Shown here one piece after another: positions 52,892 through 63,234 of a DNA stretch of 64,000 nucleotides. The first letter of the stretch is position 1. Every line of letters begins with the position of its first letter. Origin of the DNA: Epiperipatus broadwayi (taxonomy: Eukaryota; Onychophora; Udeonychophora; Euonychophora; Peripatidae); the NCBI GenBank assembly GCA_028023455.1, contig JAQFVV010006294.1:4615001-4679000 (forward strand), written 5' to 3'. Below the pieces are notes generated by a model that made no database searches, was not told where the DNA came from, and saw only the letters and a list, made by a program, of their open reading frames with translations. The translations under genes and the position numbers were made by a program.

Positions 52892-53914
52892 TACACCTGG
52901 GTCTCTTTTTACGCGGACTTATTTAACACGATTTTGAAGTTACGCGATTCGTGTTTCACCGGAAGTGTGTTAAATAAGTCCACGTAAAAAGAAACCCAGG
53001 TATATGAACTCCGATAATGCGCTATTACTTTAAATAATAAATTTCGCGCACTTACATTATATTGAAAGTAATAGCACATTATTGGAATTCGACTTTCATC
53101 TTAGTAATTTCAATATTTTCAGTGCTTTATAATAGTAAGATTTTATGCAATAATGAAATTAAAATCATAATTTCCACATTTTATATATACACACATTAAA
53201 TTTTACCAGATTATAATGTAAATTTGTTCAAACATTGTGCGTGTTAATTTTGCATTTTAAATCACATTCTGTTTTTGCTTTTTAAAAAAAAACGTAATCA
53301 ATTATTAATCATTTAGTGTCCACAAGTTTATTTTAAAAGGTCAGTAATAGCAGTGAGCACAATTAAATTTGACAATTAAAAATTAAAATCTGATTTTTAA
53401 TTGTAATTAACAATTTAAAAATTACTTACTGCGACTTGAAATTAATGTGAAATTTGATTTTTAAATGGAATTGAAAATTAAAGACAAAAATAAGAATTTA
53501 ATTTTTAGTTGTTAGTTTCATAAACAATTAATAAAATCATCGTTTCAAAGATTAATTACTAATTACATTGTCACCAGAAAACCACTGTTACAACATGAGT
53601 GTGAAGTTGGCGCTAGTTGTTTGCAAACGAACGTGTTATTTTGAATAAAATTAAATATTATAGTTAAAAAAAGTTTGTCTTGTATCAATTTTTTTCAAAT
53701 TTGAAATTTTTTATTATATGTTATTTATGTATTTTTTTTTTTTGCGCGAATTTTAAAGTAATTTTATGTTGGTGCTTTGCTTTTACGCGAATTTTGAAAA
53801 ATCAGAGACCACATCCTCCCTTTTTCAATGTAAGTTACGTCTATTTTTGCGTGATTTTGTTTGCGCGGGTTTTCTGAGGAACCTATCTATCGTGTAAAAC
53901 GAGACCCAGGTGTA
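52892..53914 (+). mobile_element. Tigger-derived MITE, copy 2
   Basis: TA-flanked, with ends CACCTGGGTCTC and GAGACCCAGGTG. It shares with copy 1 the extra inverted terminus at the left (right arm 52968-53003), the internal inverted repeat at about 53013-53087, and the same junction where the transposase was lost (about 53517). The remnant of the transposase 3' coding end is at 53518-53625. It is shorter than copy 1 by an ~80-base loss near 53630. It keeps intact CpG words (ACGCGGAC, TTTCGCGC) that copy 1 has lost, so copy 2 looks younger. Confidence 0.9.
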
Positions 53915-54490
53915 TATAATTAATCAAGCAGGTTGATCTGGGTGCAAAATCGGGCTGATTTGAATTTCAAATTTTTAGCTTAACAGGCAAAATGAAGTTA
54001 AAGGTAATTGCTGGATTCATATCTGAATTTCTTCCAAATTTGAATCCCAAGCATCAATGTCACTGATAAAGATTAAAACCAGAAACTGATGTGAGAATGG
54101 AGATTTAAATACAAATAAAAGGGCTTTTATATGTATCTAATAATTTATTAGTCAAGTTTATGCTAAATGACACTAGTGTAGAGAGCTGCTCTTATTGACA
54201 TCTAAATAAATACAAGGAAGAGTACCTTATCATTAGTTATTTTTCAAAAGGGTATATCCTGCACATCACCTTGTAAGTCCCTTCAAATCTTTCTGTCAAT
54301 TGCTTTAATATTTTGATATTCGTAATTTTTTTTTTTAAATCAACTTTATTCTTCCAAAACTTTCAATATATTTTTGGTAATAATTAGGCTACTAAACATC
54401 ACATGATTACCATTTCCTATGCTTACACAAGCTAGAAACTAGTTTAGGGATACTGGATAAGTACAAAATAGATAGGGATTTTATGCACAA
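53915..54490. other. Spacer with no recognised feature
   Basis: No gene seen. A T-run at 54328-54339 followed by CAACTTTATTCTTCCAAAAC reads on the minus strand as AATAAAG then an A-run, so an old polyadenylated minus-strand insertion could end here, but I cannot identify its body. Confidence 0.35.
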
Positions 54491-54539
54491 ACTTTTTTGC
54501 ATCCATTGATTACTATGGTTTACACTGGAAGGCAACACT

Positions 54540-55440
54540 GTATGGAAAGATTGTCACTGTGTGGATGATCAAGGAGGCAATTCAAGGAGAAATGGGATGG
54601 TCAAATTTTTACATGAGAGATGCAAAAAGCAAAATGAAAAATGTTTGGTAAATTGCAGTTTATGAATAATAAGAGAATAGCCAAAATAGTATTTAATTGG
54701 GTTATGAGTAAAGGACAGGAAATGATGGGTGAGAAAGGTGGTATGGTATGCAGAAGATTTGAATTAAGAATTTATGTCAGTATACTTATGCAAAAGGTGG
54801 GATGATTATGTTAGAATTGTTAAGTGTAATAATTGCAAGGAATGGGATAGAAGAACAGATGCATTAATAAAGATTAGGAAGTTGGGAGAAATGGAGAACT
54901 AGTTAAAAAGAGTTTAAATATATATAGAAATAAACAGAATATTGGGTGTGAGTTTATTTATGATAATAGCAAGGAAAGTAGTTTACTGTTTAAGGCTCAA
55001 ACAGGATGTTTAACAACAAGAGAATATACACATAAATGGGATAATGTAGGTGATTTAGTCTACAAGTTGTGTAAGGAAGGCATAGAAAATATTAGGTAGC
55101 TGTTAATTGAATATTAATGCTTACAAGTAGAAAGGGAACAAATAATGAAGTTGTGGGGAAATAAATATAAACAAAGTGATTATATAGAAGGTGGATACTT
55201 GGTTTTTATGCTGGGTTTGGGAAAAGATAAGAGGTATTTAGATATATAGGCCATGGAGTTCAAAGATTATGTTGTGGAAATAGGATGGAGCAGAATAGAG
55301 AAGAATATGGGAAAAACTTAGGGTAGGAATGGAAAGAGAAGGTAAAGTGGCTAACATGTTTCCTGGACATGGTAGTTGAGAGATTCCTGACTTTGAAAAA
55401 GGAGAAGCCACAATGCATCTTATCTCATCATCACTGTTTT
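54540..55440 (+). pseudogene. Relic of a different non-LTR retrotransposon, C-terminal part
   Basis: Eroded coding sequence in several frames: EAIQGEMGWSNFYMRDAKSK (about 54571-54630), RIAKIVFNWVM (about 54672-54705), FIYDNSKESSLLFKAQTGCL (about 54955-55013) with TTREYTHKWDNVGD after it, and FEKGEATMHLISSSLF (about 55395-55442). The order W.F..R.AKSK, then YD.S...LLF.A..G.L.T..Y, is one I associate with the C-terminus of LINE proteins common in arthropods. The zinc-finger cysteines that usually follow are not visible. The clade is not assigned. Confidence 0.4.
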
Positions 55441-55442
55441 AG

Positions 55443-57618
55443 TAATTAGGCTCTAAGAATATGTTCCAATATACTTTCTATGTTTTTTTTATTTAACATT
55501 TAATATTGAAAAGCCTATATTTCTAGCTTTAAAATTGACAACTTAAAAGCCTCACATGTTTTCACATTAACTTTTTTAATTTTTTTCCAAGTCTTTGTCT
55601 CCATATAAAGCTATGCCCTAGACAAAGCATTTAACTATCATTTTTCTTAAATCTAATAAGAAAATAAATATGTAGTAAGTTTCCGAAAAGATCATGTATT
55701 TCAGTAGAAATCTAAGCATAACAGTTTTATTTGAATGAGTAAGTTAATTGTTTATTTTCTCCACTCAAGAATTGATAAAAAAGTCTTTTGCTTTTGATTT
55801 TGCAATTCTATCACAACAAAACTGTATAGAACCTTAATTCCAATTTTAATAATTCACTAAATAACCTATGCTGATTAAAAACCTGTTTTTCTGCAATATT
55901 TGTCTTATATTTTTCATCAGATAACCAATTTCATATATATTTTAAAATATTCAATTTTAAACATTCTCACTCAATTGTTATTGTTTTATCATCTCTGTCT
56001 ATAATTGCTTTAAAATTATATATATTGTAACGTTTTCCGTATTTCTAGGCCTCTATATGCATTATAAATGCGCGAGTTGATCAAATTATGTAAAAAAAAA
56101 AAAAATGTTCATTTATTTTATTTAAAAAAAAAGAAGAACATTTCATTATTATTCTAAAAACATAACTATCTTTCCTGATCAGCTCGGCCTAGAATTATTA
56201 CCGAGTACAATTGTGAGCTGGATCAGTTTTTAATTTCTACATGAGGGTGCCAGAATCGTTAGACCCACTGAGCCTGCGTCGAACATATTGTAACTCGTAA
56301 AGTAATAATTATACGATCTGGATTAAAATTCCCGTTAAGTAGATATTCTCCTTTGACTTAATTAAGAAAAATAAATCTATTTAGCAAAGGTAATTTGTAT
56401 ACTAATTTGAATTTAAATAACTAAATATAAAACTTAAATATAACAACATTAATTTTATACACGTACAATGAAAGATAAGCTAATAATAAAGATTTATCCT
56501 AGCCCATAAAACTTTTAATATTTAAGATTAAGACAAAATTATAATATTGGAAAGTATTGTGCATATGAATTTAATAATTTGATTCAAATATTGAAATAAT
56601 AACTATTTGGTGTCTTATTTCTCCGTGGTAACAATTTCGTTCACTTCTCAATTCACAAATTTTGATCCAAAAAAATTATGGGATAACATTTCATTCAAAT
56701 CTCTATTTATAAAGCTTTATGTAAAAGTTATGGCCATTAACTTACCGGTAAGTTGATATTTAAATATGTCATTGATCCTCCGACGTCCAATTCAGTCAGT
56801 GGGTAGTCCGCAGTAGTTGTTTTTTTAGCTTTACTCCTTCCAAATCTCCGATCAAATTTAGGTAGAGTCAGACGACGATCTAGGTGACTATTCTTGAGAG
56901 AAAGTGTCGGCAAACGATAGAGTTCTACTCACTCATGGGGAGCGGTTTCAGTTCGTATCTAAGTGGACACATTTTATTAATTTTTTTTATATAAAAAAAA
57001 TACGAGACACTTCAAATTGCTCAACACTTTCTGGAACAACAAGACAAAAGACACTTTTCAAATCTGTTGGCTCCTTTTATATTCCCAGATTCCTTTTAGA
57101 AGTTCTGCGCATATTCTTTTTTACCTTTTGTTCTATGTTATAAACTTCTACATTATTCTCCTTTTTTTTATTTAAATGATACACAATATTAAATAGTAAT
57201 TTGTACCATATACATAAATAAATGGTACAATATATTAATTTTCTGACAAGCTTCCTACAAATTTTATTAATCTTAATTAACATTTATGTTCATTCTTATT
57301 GTTTACAGACATTGTTATGTCAAGAATAACTTTTATGTAAGAATACTTTCTATCTACTCACACTAATAGCTCCAACCTTATCAAAACTACATCCCTAAGA
57401 AGTACATTTATATATTAAAAAAGCAAAAAATAAGCCATATTTCATTTATTTATTGCATTTTTTTTAACTCTAAAGATCCTGTAAAAAGAGTATTTAATTT
57501 TGTAGATTCATTAGGATTCATGGATTAAATCTGCTAATAATAATCTTTACTTCTTCAATAATATAAATTAATTTACCAAAAACTTTCTCAAGATCAATAA
57601 AATAAATACAAACTTTTT
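55443..57618. other. Spacer with a possible LTR-like block
   Basis: Mostly AT-rich without genes. 56026-57152 is less biased, starts TGTAACG, contains AATAAA at about 56370 and a start-site-like TTCAGTCAGT at 56792, and could be an LTR ending near TCTACA (57152); no target duplication supports this. A 79-codon frame (56904-57143) inside has no recognisable motif. A 16-base perfect palindrome sits at 56739-56754. Confidence 0.3.
56739..56754. repeat. 16-bp perfect palindrome
   Basis: AACTTACCGGTAAGTT. Each strand presents a consensus-like 5' splice donor (CCG then GTAAGT). No exon can be shown on either side. Confidence 0.6.
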
Positions 57619-57621
57619 CTG

Positions 57622-59324
57622 TATATATCTCTTACTTTACTTTCAAAAGATATTTTATTTATTTATAGAGCAAGATACATAATTGTGTATACAGGAAATA
57701 GTTAGAGCTGCTAATAACAAGCATTGTCTGTGATGGGTCTACAGGGATACAGTACAGATAGGAGGGTTAGGAGGTAGGTTGTCCCATCTCTTTCATCACA
57801 GCAGTCGGGGGAGGAATCAGTCCTTATAAGGTTAGAGGCATCATACATAGAATGAGATGGAACATCTTAAAACTTATATTTTTAGTTGCCCAGGTCTGAA
57901 AGTCCTGTTGTCAATCTCCCTAGCCTTCTGTATGAAATTTATTAGGAGAACTTCGGGATGGTGCTCAATTCTACTGTCAAACAATATTTTGCAATGTATA
58001 GTCCAAATCCCAAAGTTGACAAATGAAGCCAGTCATATTTTGGTAAAAAGCCCCTTTTCAAAGGCCAGAGGAATCATTACACAAGCCAGGTCAGATATGG
58101 ACATTTTCCTCAATACCATGCTCAGAGACAAGACCATGAATCACAATGGAACAATGTGGTCCATGGTCTATTCCTGCTTCCCACACATTGGGCACAAGGT
58201 ATCGATGTTATAGCCTCTATGATGGAATAAGAAGGACCTGTGGGAAGGGCCTTAAGGTTGACCTTGATGAGAAAGTCCACATACTTGGGCTCAAGTCTGA
58301 GGAATTCGTGTCCATTTGGCAAATCTGGAGATAGAAATTTAGAGCAATATGGGGGTACATGTTTTCTTCTCAAACATTAGTCAGTATGTGTACCAGTAGG
58401 TAAGTTGTGACTGAAATAGGGAGCTGGAGGTCTTGATCCATGACAGGACATCTGTCACCTGTTGTTGGATCCAAAGCCTTTTCAGTCTGGGTGGGGGTCT
58501 ATTGGTAGGTTTGACCCTTTCTATGGAAACAGGGCACACAATATCAGAATGAGAATTCCATAGCCTAAATAGAATATTGTATGTCCTTTGAATTTGGTAA
58601 ACCTTAATGGCATGTAATGCCAGTCCATTCAGGGGTTTATGCTTCTGTAAAATGTTTAAGCTGGTGACAGGGACCTCCTTCCCCCATCATAGTTTCCTAC
58701 AAAGCATCTTGACCTTTTAATGAAGGTGCTGGTAGATGAAAAGCCAGCCAGGTAGTATGTGATTTTGGAAAGTACTATAGAATTAAGTAGGGCAACCTTA
58801 CCCAAAAGGGAGAGATAAATTTTGGATAGTGAGTTAACTTTTCTCGATTTTGGTGAATAGCTTCTTTTCCATGTCTCTTCTCATGACTGAGGGGGGGGGA
58901 TGCAAGATGGAATCCCAGAAAGCCTTGGGGAGCTGCTTTGAATCTGCCTGGGATTTGCTTCCCTGTCAAGATGGACCACATTGTTGATTTGCCCTCGTTG
59001 ACCCTCAGATCAAATTCACCAGCAAACTGGTCTAGGAGCTCTTCAAGTCTTGCGAGCTCCCTGCCAGAGGAGAGAAACACCACAACATCATCCATATAGG
59101 TGATGTGGCATATGCTCTTTCCAAGCACTGGAATAGCTATCCCTGGGAGGGCAGCCTCGATGCTTAGAAGCAGTGGGTTCACATAGGCTGTGAAGAGAAG
59201 GATGCTCAGTGGTGAGCAGTATGGGATGGAAACACAGGGCCTGAATCCTGGAGATACTTGGCCATCCAATGAGAGAAAAACTTCCCGATTTTGTAGGAGG
59301 TTCTGCTTATCTTCTTTTATTTTT
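57622..59324 (-). mobile_element. 5'-truncated LINE, third GC-richer family related to the array elements
   Basis: On the minus strand it runs from the RT domain to a 3' end near ..TCTTTTGAAAGTAAAG. The 3' UTR is about 250 bases. AAGTTGTATTTA at about 59325-59336 and AAGTTTGTATTTA at about 57603-57615 (one extra T) may be the target duplication. Base composition is clearly more G+C-rich than every other part of the window, which suggests a younger arrival or a source with different composition. Confidence 0.7.
57857..59320 (-). pseudogene. Reverse transcriptase and C-terminal part of the third LINE family
   Basis: The RT part (59320-58775) begins just before REVFLSLDGQVSPGF, then SPLSILLFTAYVNPLLLSIE, HITYMDDVVVFLSS (YMDD at about 59102-59091) and the WSILTGKQIP block, each aligned in order with families A and B (SPLSSLLFTFYINPL, IAYMDDITVFLPS, WSLYTSKPC). 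The C-terminal part (58373-58122) has LEPKYVDFLIKVNLKALPTG and CAQC of the zinc knuckle. The canonical QG before SPLS reads YC. Frame breaks near 58870, 58400 and 58120. The protein is truncated at the N-terminus before the first catalytic Asp. Confidence 0.8.
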
Positions 59325-59339
59325 TCTAAATACAACTTG

Positions 59340-60240
59340 CTGTTTTGCTATAACCTGCTGCCAAATTTATAATAAATCTATTTGTTCACATTGGCAATAT
59401 GGGAGGCTAAGTTTATTGTTCTAATATTTTCTATTGAAGTTTTTTTCTAAGAGAATTATAATGGCTGAAAAAAGTCTACTAACTATTTTTAATGAGTCGT
59501 AAATAACATAAAATAATTCTGTTAAATATTTTTCAACACAACAATTCTTTACACTTTGCATTAGTTCAGAACTTATACAACTTCATCCATTATTTCACAA
59601 TTTATTTTATCCTTAAACATTAACACAAATGAGGGCTTATTTTTCAATCGTATAAATCATATATATTTTTCTCATCTTTTCATTACATCTATCTTCTTAA
59701 AAAAAATTTGTCAATTTTTGCTTATTATATTCATATCTGCATTTTCCATTTTGTATTATTTTGCAATAAATTAAATGTAGCTTAATTTGTAATTTGTGTT
59801 TTAGCATACTTATCAAATATTATCTATTACATATTACAATTGAATGTTAAGCATTCTATTCATAATTTTGCCTAATAAATATTTTATATTTTTCCATTTC
59901 TCTTTCATTTTATTAATCATATCAATAAGAAATAAATTTTTTAGTCTTTTTGCATGTACTGTTGCTTGAATTTTCACTAAATAGCTATTAATTTCGCCTT
60001 TCTTTTCCAATAAATTTGAAAATGTTTTTCTTATATCTTTCTTAAAATAGCTATTAATTTCACCTTTCTTTTCCAATAAATTTGAAAATGTTTTTCTTAT
60101 ATCTTTCTTGAATTGTGTCTAAATCAGACAATTACAGGATGTGTACACATATGAACTTACTAGACATTTGATATTGTCTTCTGGAGCTTTTAATCAATAA
60201 ATAAATCTTCATGATTTTTAAACTATATATTTATTATTAT
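59340..60240. other. AT-rich spacer with a short tandem duplication
   Basis: No gene seen. An 80-codon minus-strand frame (60076-59834) exists only because of the duplicated 66-base unit. Confidence 0.5.
59979..60110. repeat. Tandem duplication, 2 x 66 bp
   Basis: The unit starting AAATAGCTATTAATTTCGCC (59979-60044) is repeated at 60045-60110 with a single G/A difference. Confidence 0.9.
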
Positions 60241-62975
60241 TACACCTGGGTCTCATTTTACGCGATAGATAGGTTCCTCAGAAAACACACGCAAAAGAAA
60301 TCGCACAAAAATAGACATAACTTACCTTGAAAAAGGGCGGATATGGACTGTGATTTTTCAAAAATCGCATAAAATCAGAGCACCAACGTAAAATTACTTT
60401 AAAATTCGTGCAAAAACAAATAAGGAAATAAAATATGACTAATAAAAAATTTCAAATTTGAAAAAAATTGATACAAGACAAACTTTTTTTGACTATAATA
60501 TTTAATTTTATTCAAAACAATATATTTTTATGCATGTTTTAATTATTATCATTACTTGCCAATAAACAGGTTCATTTACAAACTGGTAAAAAATCAGATT
60601 CTTCACAAGAGGAAATACAACTAGCGTCAACTTCACTCTCATGTTGTATTAATGATTTTCTGGTGACAACATAATTAATAATTAATCTTTGAGATGGTGA
60701 TTTTATTAATTGTTTATGAAGCTCGTGATATCCAGACATACAACCATTTAGCTCTCATTGGAATTTAAGAGCATGTTCGTGATTAGTGTCATTAATAAGA
60801 AAATAATTTGCCAACTGATTAGAAAGTTGAAGACCTTCTCGAATAATCTTTACAATGGAAGGAACAGGTTCCACTTCTGTTTCATTATCTTTTTCTACAT
60901 TTTCTTCTGTATCTAAACTTATTGCAATAATATCAGTGTCATTTAAGACATTATCCTCAAGCAATTCATTGATATCGTTCTGGCTAAAGGAATCAAAACC
61001 TTCTCCACCGTTATCATGTGCCAAAGTAATTATTTCATCTGATAATGCTGATGTTTGAATAACTGCACTGCTTTCAAGACATGTAGACCAAACCTTTTTC
61101 CAACAGGCATTTAAAGTGTGTGGTTTTATTTCAGTAACAGCAAATGCAATGTGATTTATACAGTCAAAGACTGTGAATTTTTTCCAAGCATCAGTTACTG
61201 CTATTGATTCATTTTCTAGTTTATCTAATATAAATTGAAAAGTGCGTTTAACGTAATATTGTTTAAAAGTTGCAATTATGCCTTGTTCTAATGGCTGAAT
61301 AATGCTTGTTGTATTAGGTGGAAAAAATATAACTTTTACATTTGGATGTTCTAAATGTGGATGACCTGGTGCATTGTCAACAAGTAATAAAATTTTGAAA
61401 TCGAGATCTTTTTGCTTCATATTCGTTTCTACTTCTGGTAAAAAGTAATTATTAAACCAGTCAGTAAATATTGCAGTTGTCACCCAAGTCTTTGTATTAG
61501 CCATCCAGCGTACCTGCAGTTGTTTTTTATCTTTACCTTTTAAAGTGCGTGGTCTTAAAGATCGGTTTACCATGAGAGGTTTCAGCATCCGATCTCCCGA
61601 TGCATTGCTACAAAGCAACAATGTTATTCAATCTTTGCTTGCTTTAAACCCACTGGATTTTTTCTCTGACTTTGCAATATAAGTTTTACTGGGCATTTTT
61701 TTCCAGAATAGTTCTGTTTCATCAGCATTAAATACTTGGTGTGGGCAATATCCACCACATTCAATAACTTTTGCTAATTCTTCAGGAAAATTTTTGGCAG
61801 CTTTTTCATCTGCTGATGCAACCTCACCCGTAATCTTCACATTATGTAGTGCATTCATTTTTAAAAACCCAGTTAACCATTCTTTGCTAGCCGAAAATTA
61901 CTTATTAGTACGAGAAGTGGAAGTAGATGGTTCGGATACATTTATTTGTTCATAAAACTAAAGAGCTTTTCGTCGAATTAAATAACCGCTTAAAGGAATT
62001 CTTCTTTGAGATAATTCTTCAATCCAGATTATAAGTGCTCATTCCATTTTTTTTAATAAATCATCTCTTGAATATCGTGATAATTTGGCATTTAATTTTG
62101 TGTCAAAAATGACAGATTTTCTTATTGCATCTTCATTTTTTTAATTGTTCTAATAGTAGACTCACTCAAACTAAAATGTTTTCCAATAGCTGTCGATCCT
62201 TCCCCTGCTGCTAAGCGATCTAAAATAGAAATTTTTGTTTCCAATAAAATTCCTTTTCTTGGATGTTTTTTCCTCTCCATTAGGGTAAACTAAAAGTTAA
62301 AAAAAAATTAAGAACTTAGACTTATGATAATAAAAAGACATTTATTCACCACTTCTGGGAAAAATTTAATTAATACTAGCAACTAAAAATTAAATTCTTA
62401 TTTTTGTCTTTAATTTTTTAATTTTCAATTCCATTTAAAAATCAAATTTCGTTTCACGTCACATTAATTTCAGGTCACCTTCTTCTTAAATTGTTAATTA
62501 CAATTAAAAATCAGATTTTAATTTTTAATTGTCAAATTTAATTGTGCCCACTGCTATTACTCACCTTTTAAAAATAAACTTACGGACACTAATTGATTAA
62601 TAATTGATTACGTTCTTTTTTAAAAAGCAAAAACAGAATGTGATTTAAAGTGCAAAATTAACACGCACAATGTTTGAACAAATTTACATTATAATGTTGT
62701 AAAATTTAATGTGGGTATACATAAAATGTGGAAATCATGATTTTAATTTTATTATTGCATAAAATCTTACTATTATAAAGCACTGAAAATATTGAAATTA
62801 CTAAGATGAAGGTTGAATTCCAATAATGTGCTATTACTTTCAATATGACATAAGTACGCGAAATTTATTATTTAAAGTAATAGCGCATTATCGGAGTTCA
62901 ACTTCCGAAGAAACATGAATCGCATAACTTCAAAATCGCATTAAATAAATCCGCGTAAAACGAGACCCAGGTGTA
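60241..62975 (-). mobile_element. Full-size Tigger/pogo DNA transposon
   Basis: TA target duplication (60241-60242 and 62974-62975) around inverted ends CACCTGGGTCTC..TTTTACGCG / CGCGTAAAACGAGACCCAGGTG. Size 2.73 kb. It encodes one Tigger-type transposase on the minus strand, flanked by about 690 bases of 5' and 330 bases of 3' non-coding sequence. A long inverted repeat near the right end (about 62820-62900; GCTATTACTTT and complement) is shared with both MITEs. It is the parental type of the MITEs at 21047 and 52892 but lacks their extra inverted terminus. Confidence 0.93.
60572..62280 (-). pseudogene. Tigger-type (pogo superfamily) transposase, broken
   Basis: Starts MERKKHPRKG at 62280. 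The N-terminal helix-turn-helix (ILDRLAAGEGSTAIGKHFSL) is followed by a one-base shift near 62143. The CENP-B-like second DNA-binding part (IWIEELSQRRIPLSGYLIRRKAL, about 62032-61965) has in-frame stops at about 62045, 61960 and 61902. The DDE domain follows: FNADETELFWKKMP (first Asp; 61858-61628 frame), a small break at about 61624, then LLLVDNAPGHP (second Asp) and NTTSIIQPLEQGII with the downstream acidic region in the 61621-60755 frame. A stop at 60755 precedes about 60 more in-frame codons up to 60572, and those codons are homologous to what the MITEs retain. So the original protein probably ended at 60572 and the 60755 stop is a mutation. It is inactive as it stands. Confidence 0.9.
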
Positions 62976-63103
62976 TATACAAAAACTTATTCGCATCTTT
63001 TATTTTTTAATATTAAACCATAGATTTGAACAATCTTACCTTTTTTCTCTTACTATCAGTAGATTTTAATACTCCATTATCATTATGCTGCTAAGTTTAT
63101 ATT
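62976..63103. other. Short AT-rich spacer
   Basis: Between the Tigger end and the SINE target duplication. No feature seen. Confidence 0.5.
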
Positions 63104-63119
63104 AATTTTCAATTCTTTT

Positions 63120-63218
63120 TTTTTTTTTAAATATGTCAAAGGGTTGGCCAGGAAGCAAACCAGGGCCAGCTGTTTGGAAAGCAGCTATGCTAACTGCTAG
63201 GTCAGCAATGCTTGACAA
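63120..63218 (-). mobile_element. tRNA-Gly-derived SINE or tRNA retropseudogene with 16-bp target duplications
   Basis: The minus strand from 63213 reads a near-complete tRNA-Gly(UCC)-like sequence: a GTTAGCATAGCTGC segment identical to that part of metazoan tRNA-Gly, an anticodon region TTTCCAA, a B box GGTTTGCTTCC and a CCAACC end at about 63143. A ~10-base link and an A-run follow (63120-63130). AATTTTCAATTCTTTT occurs perfectly at 63104-63119 and 63219-63234. Acceptor-stem mismatches and the altered B box argue against a working tRNA. An A tail with a target duplication means copying by a LINE enzyme. Confidence 0.85.
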
Positions 63219-63234
63219 TTTTCAATTCTTTTGT

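Noticed and set aside
53680-53877. 65-codon Cys/Phe-rich frame in MITE 2
   Set aside because: Lies in the non-coding 3' part shared with the Tigger element and MITE 1, where the frame is not conserved.
56243-56262. Cephalopod SINE-like word GCCAGAATCGTTAG
   Set aside because: Only about 14 bases match my memory of that repeat; the following sequence does not, so it gives no support for a cephalopod source.
63143-63213. Functional tRNA-Gly gene
   Set aside because: The acceptor stem does not pair, the B box is altered (GGTTTGCTTCC), and an A tail with target duplications shows a retrocopy.
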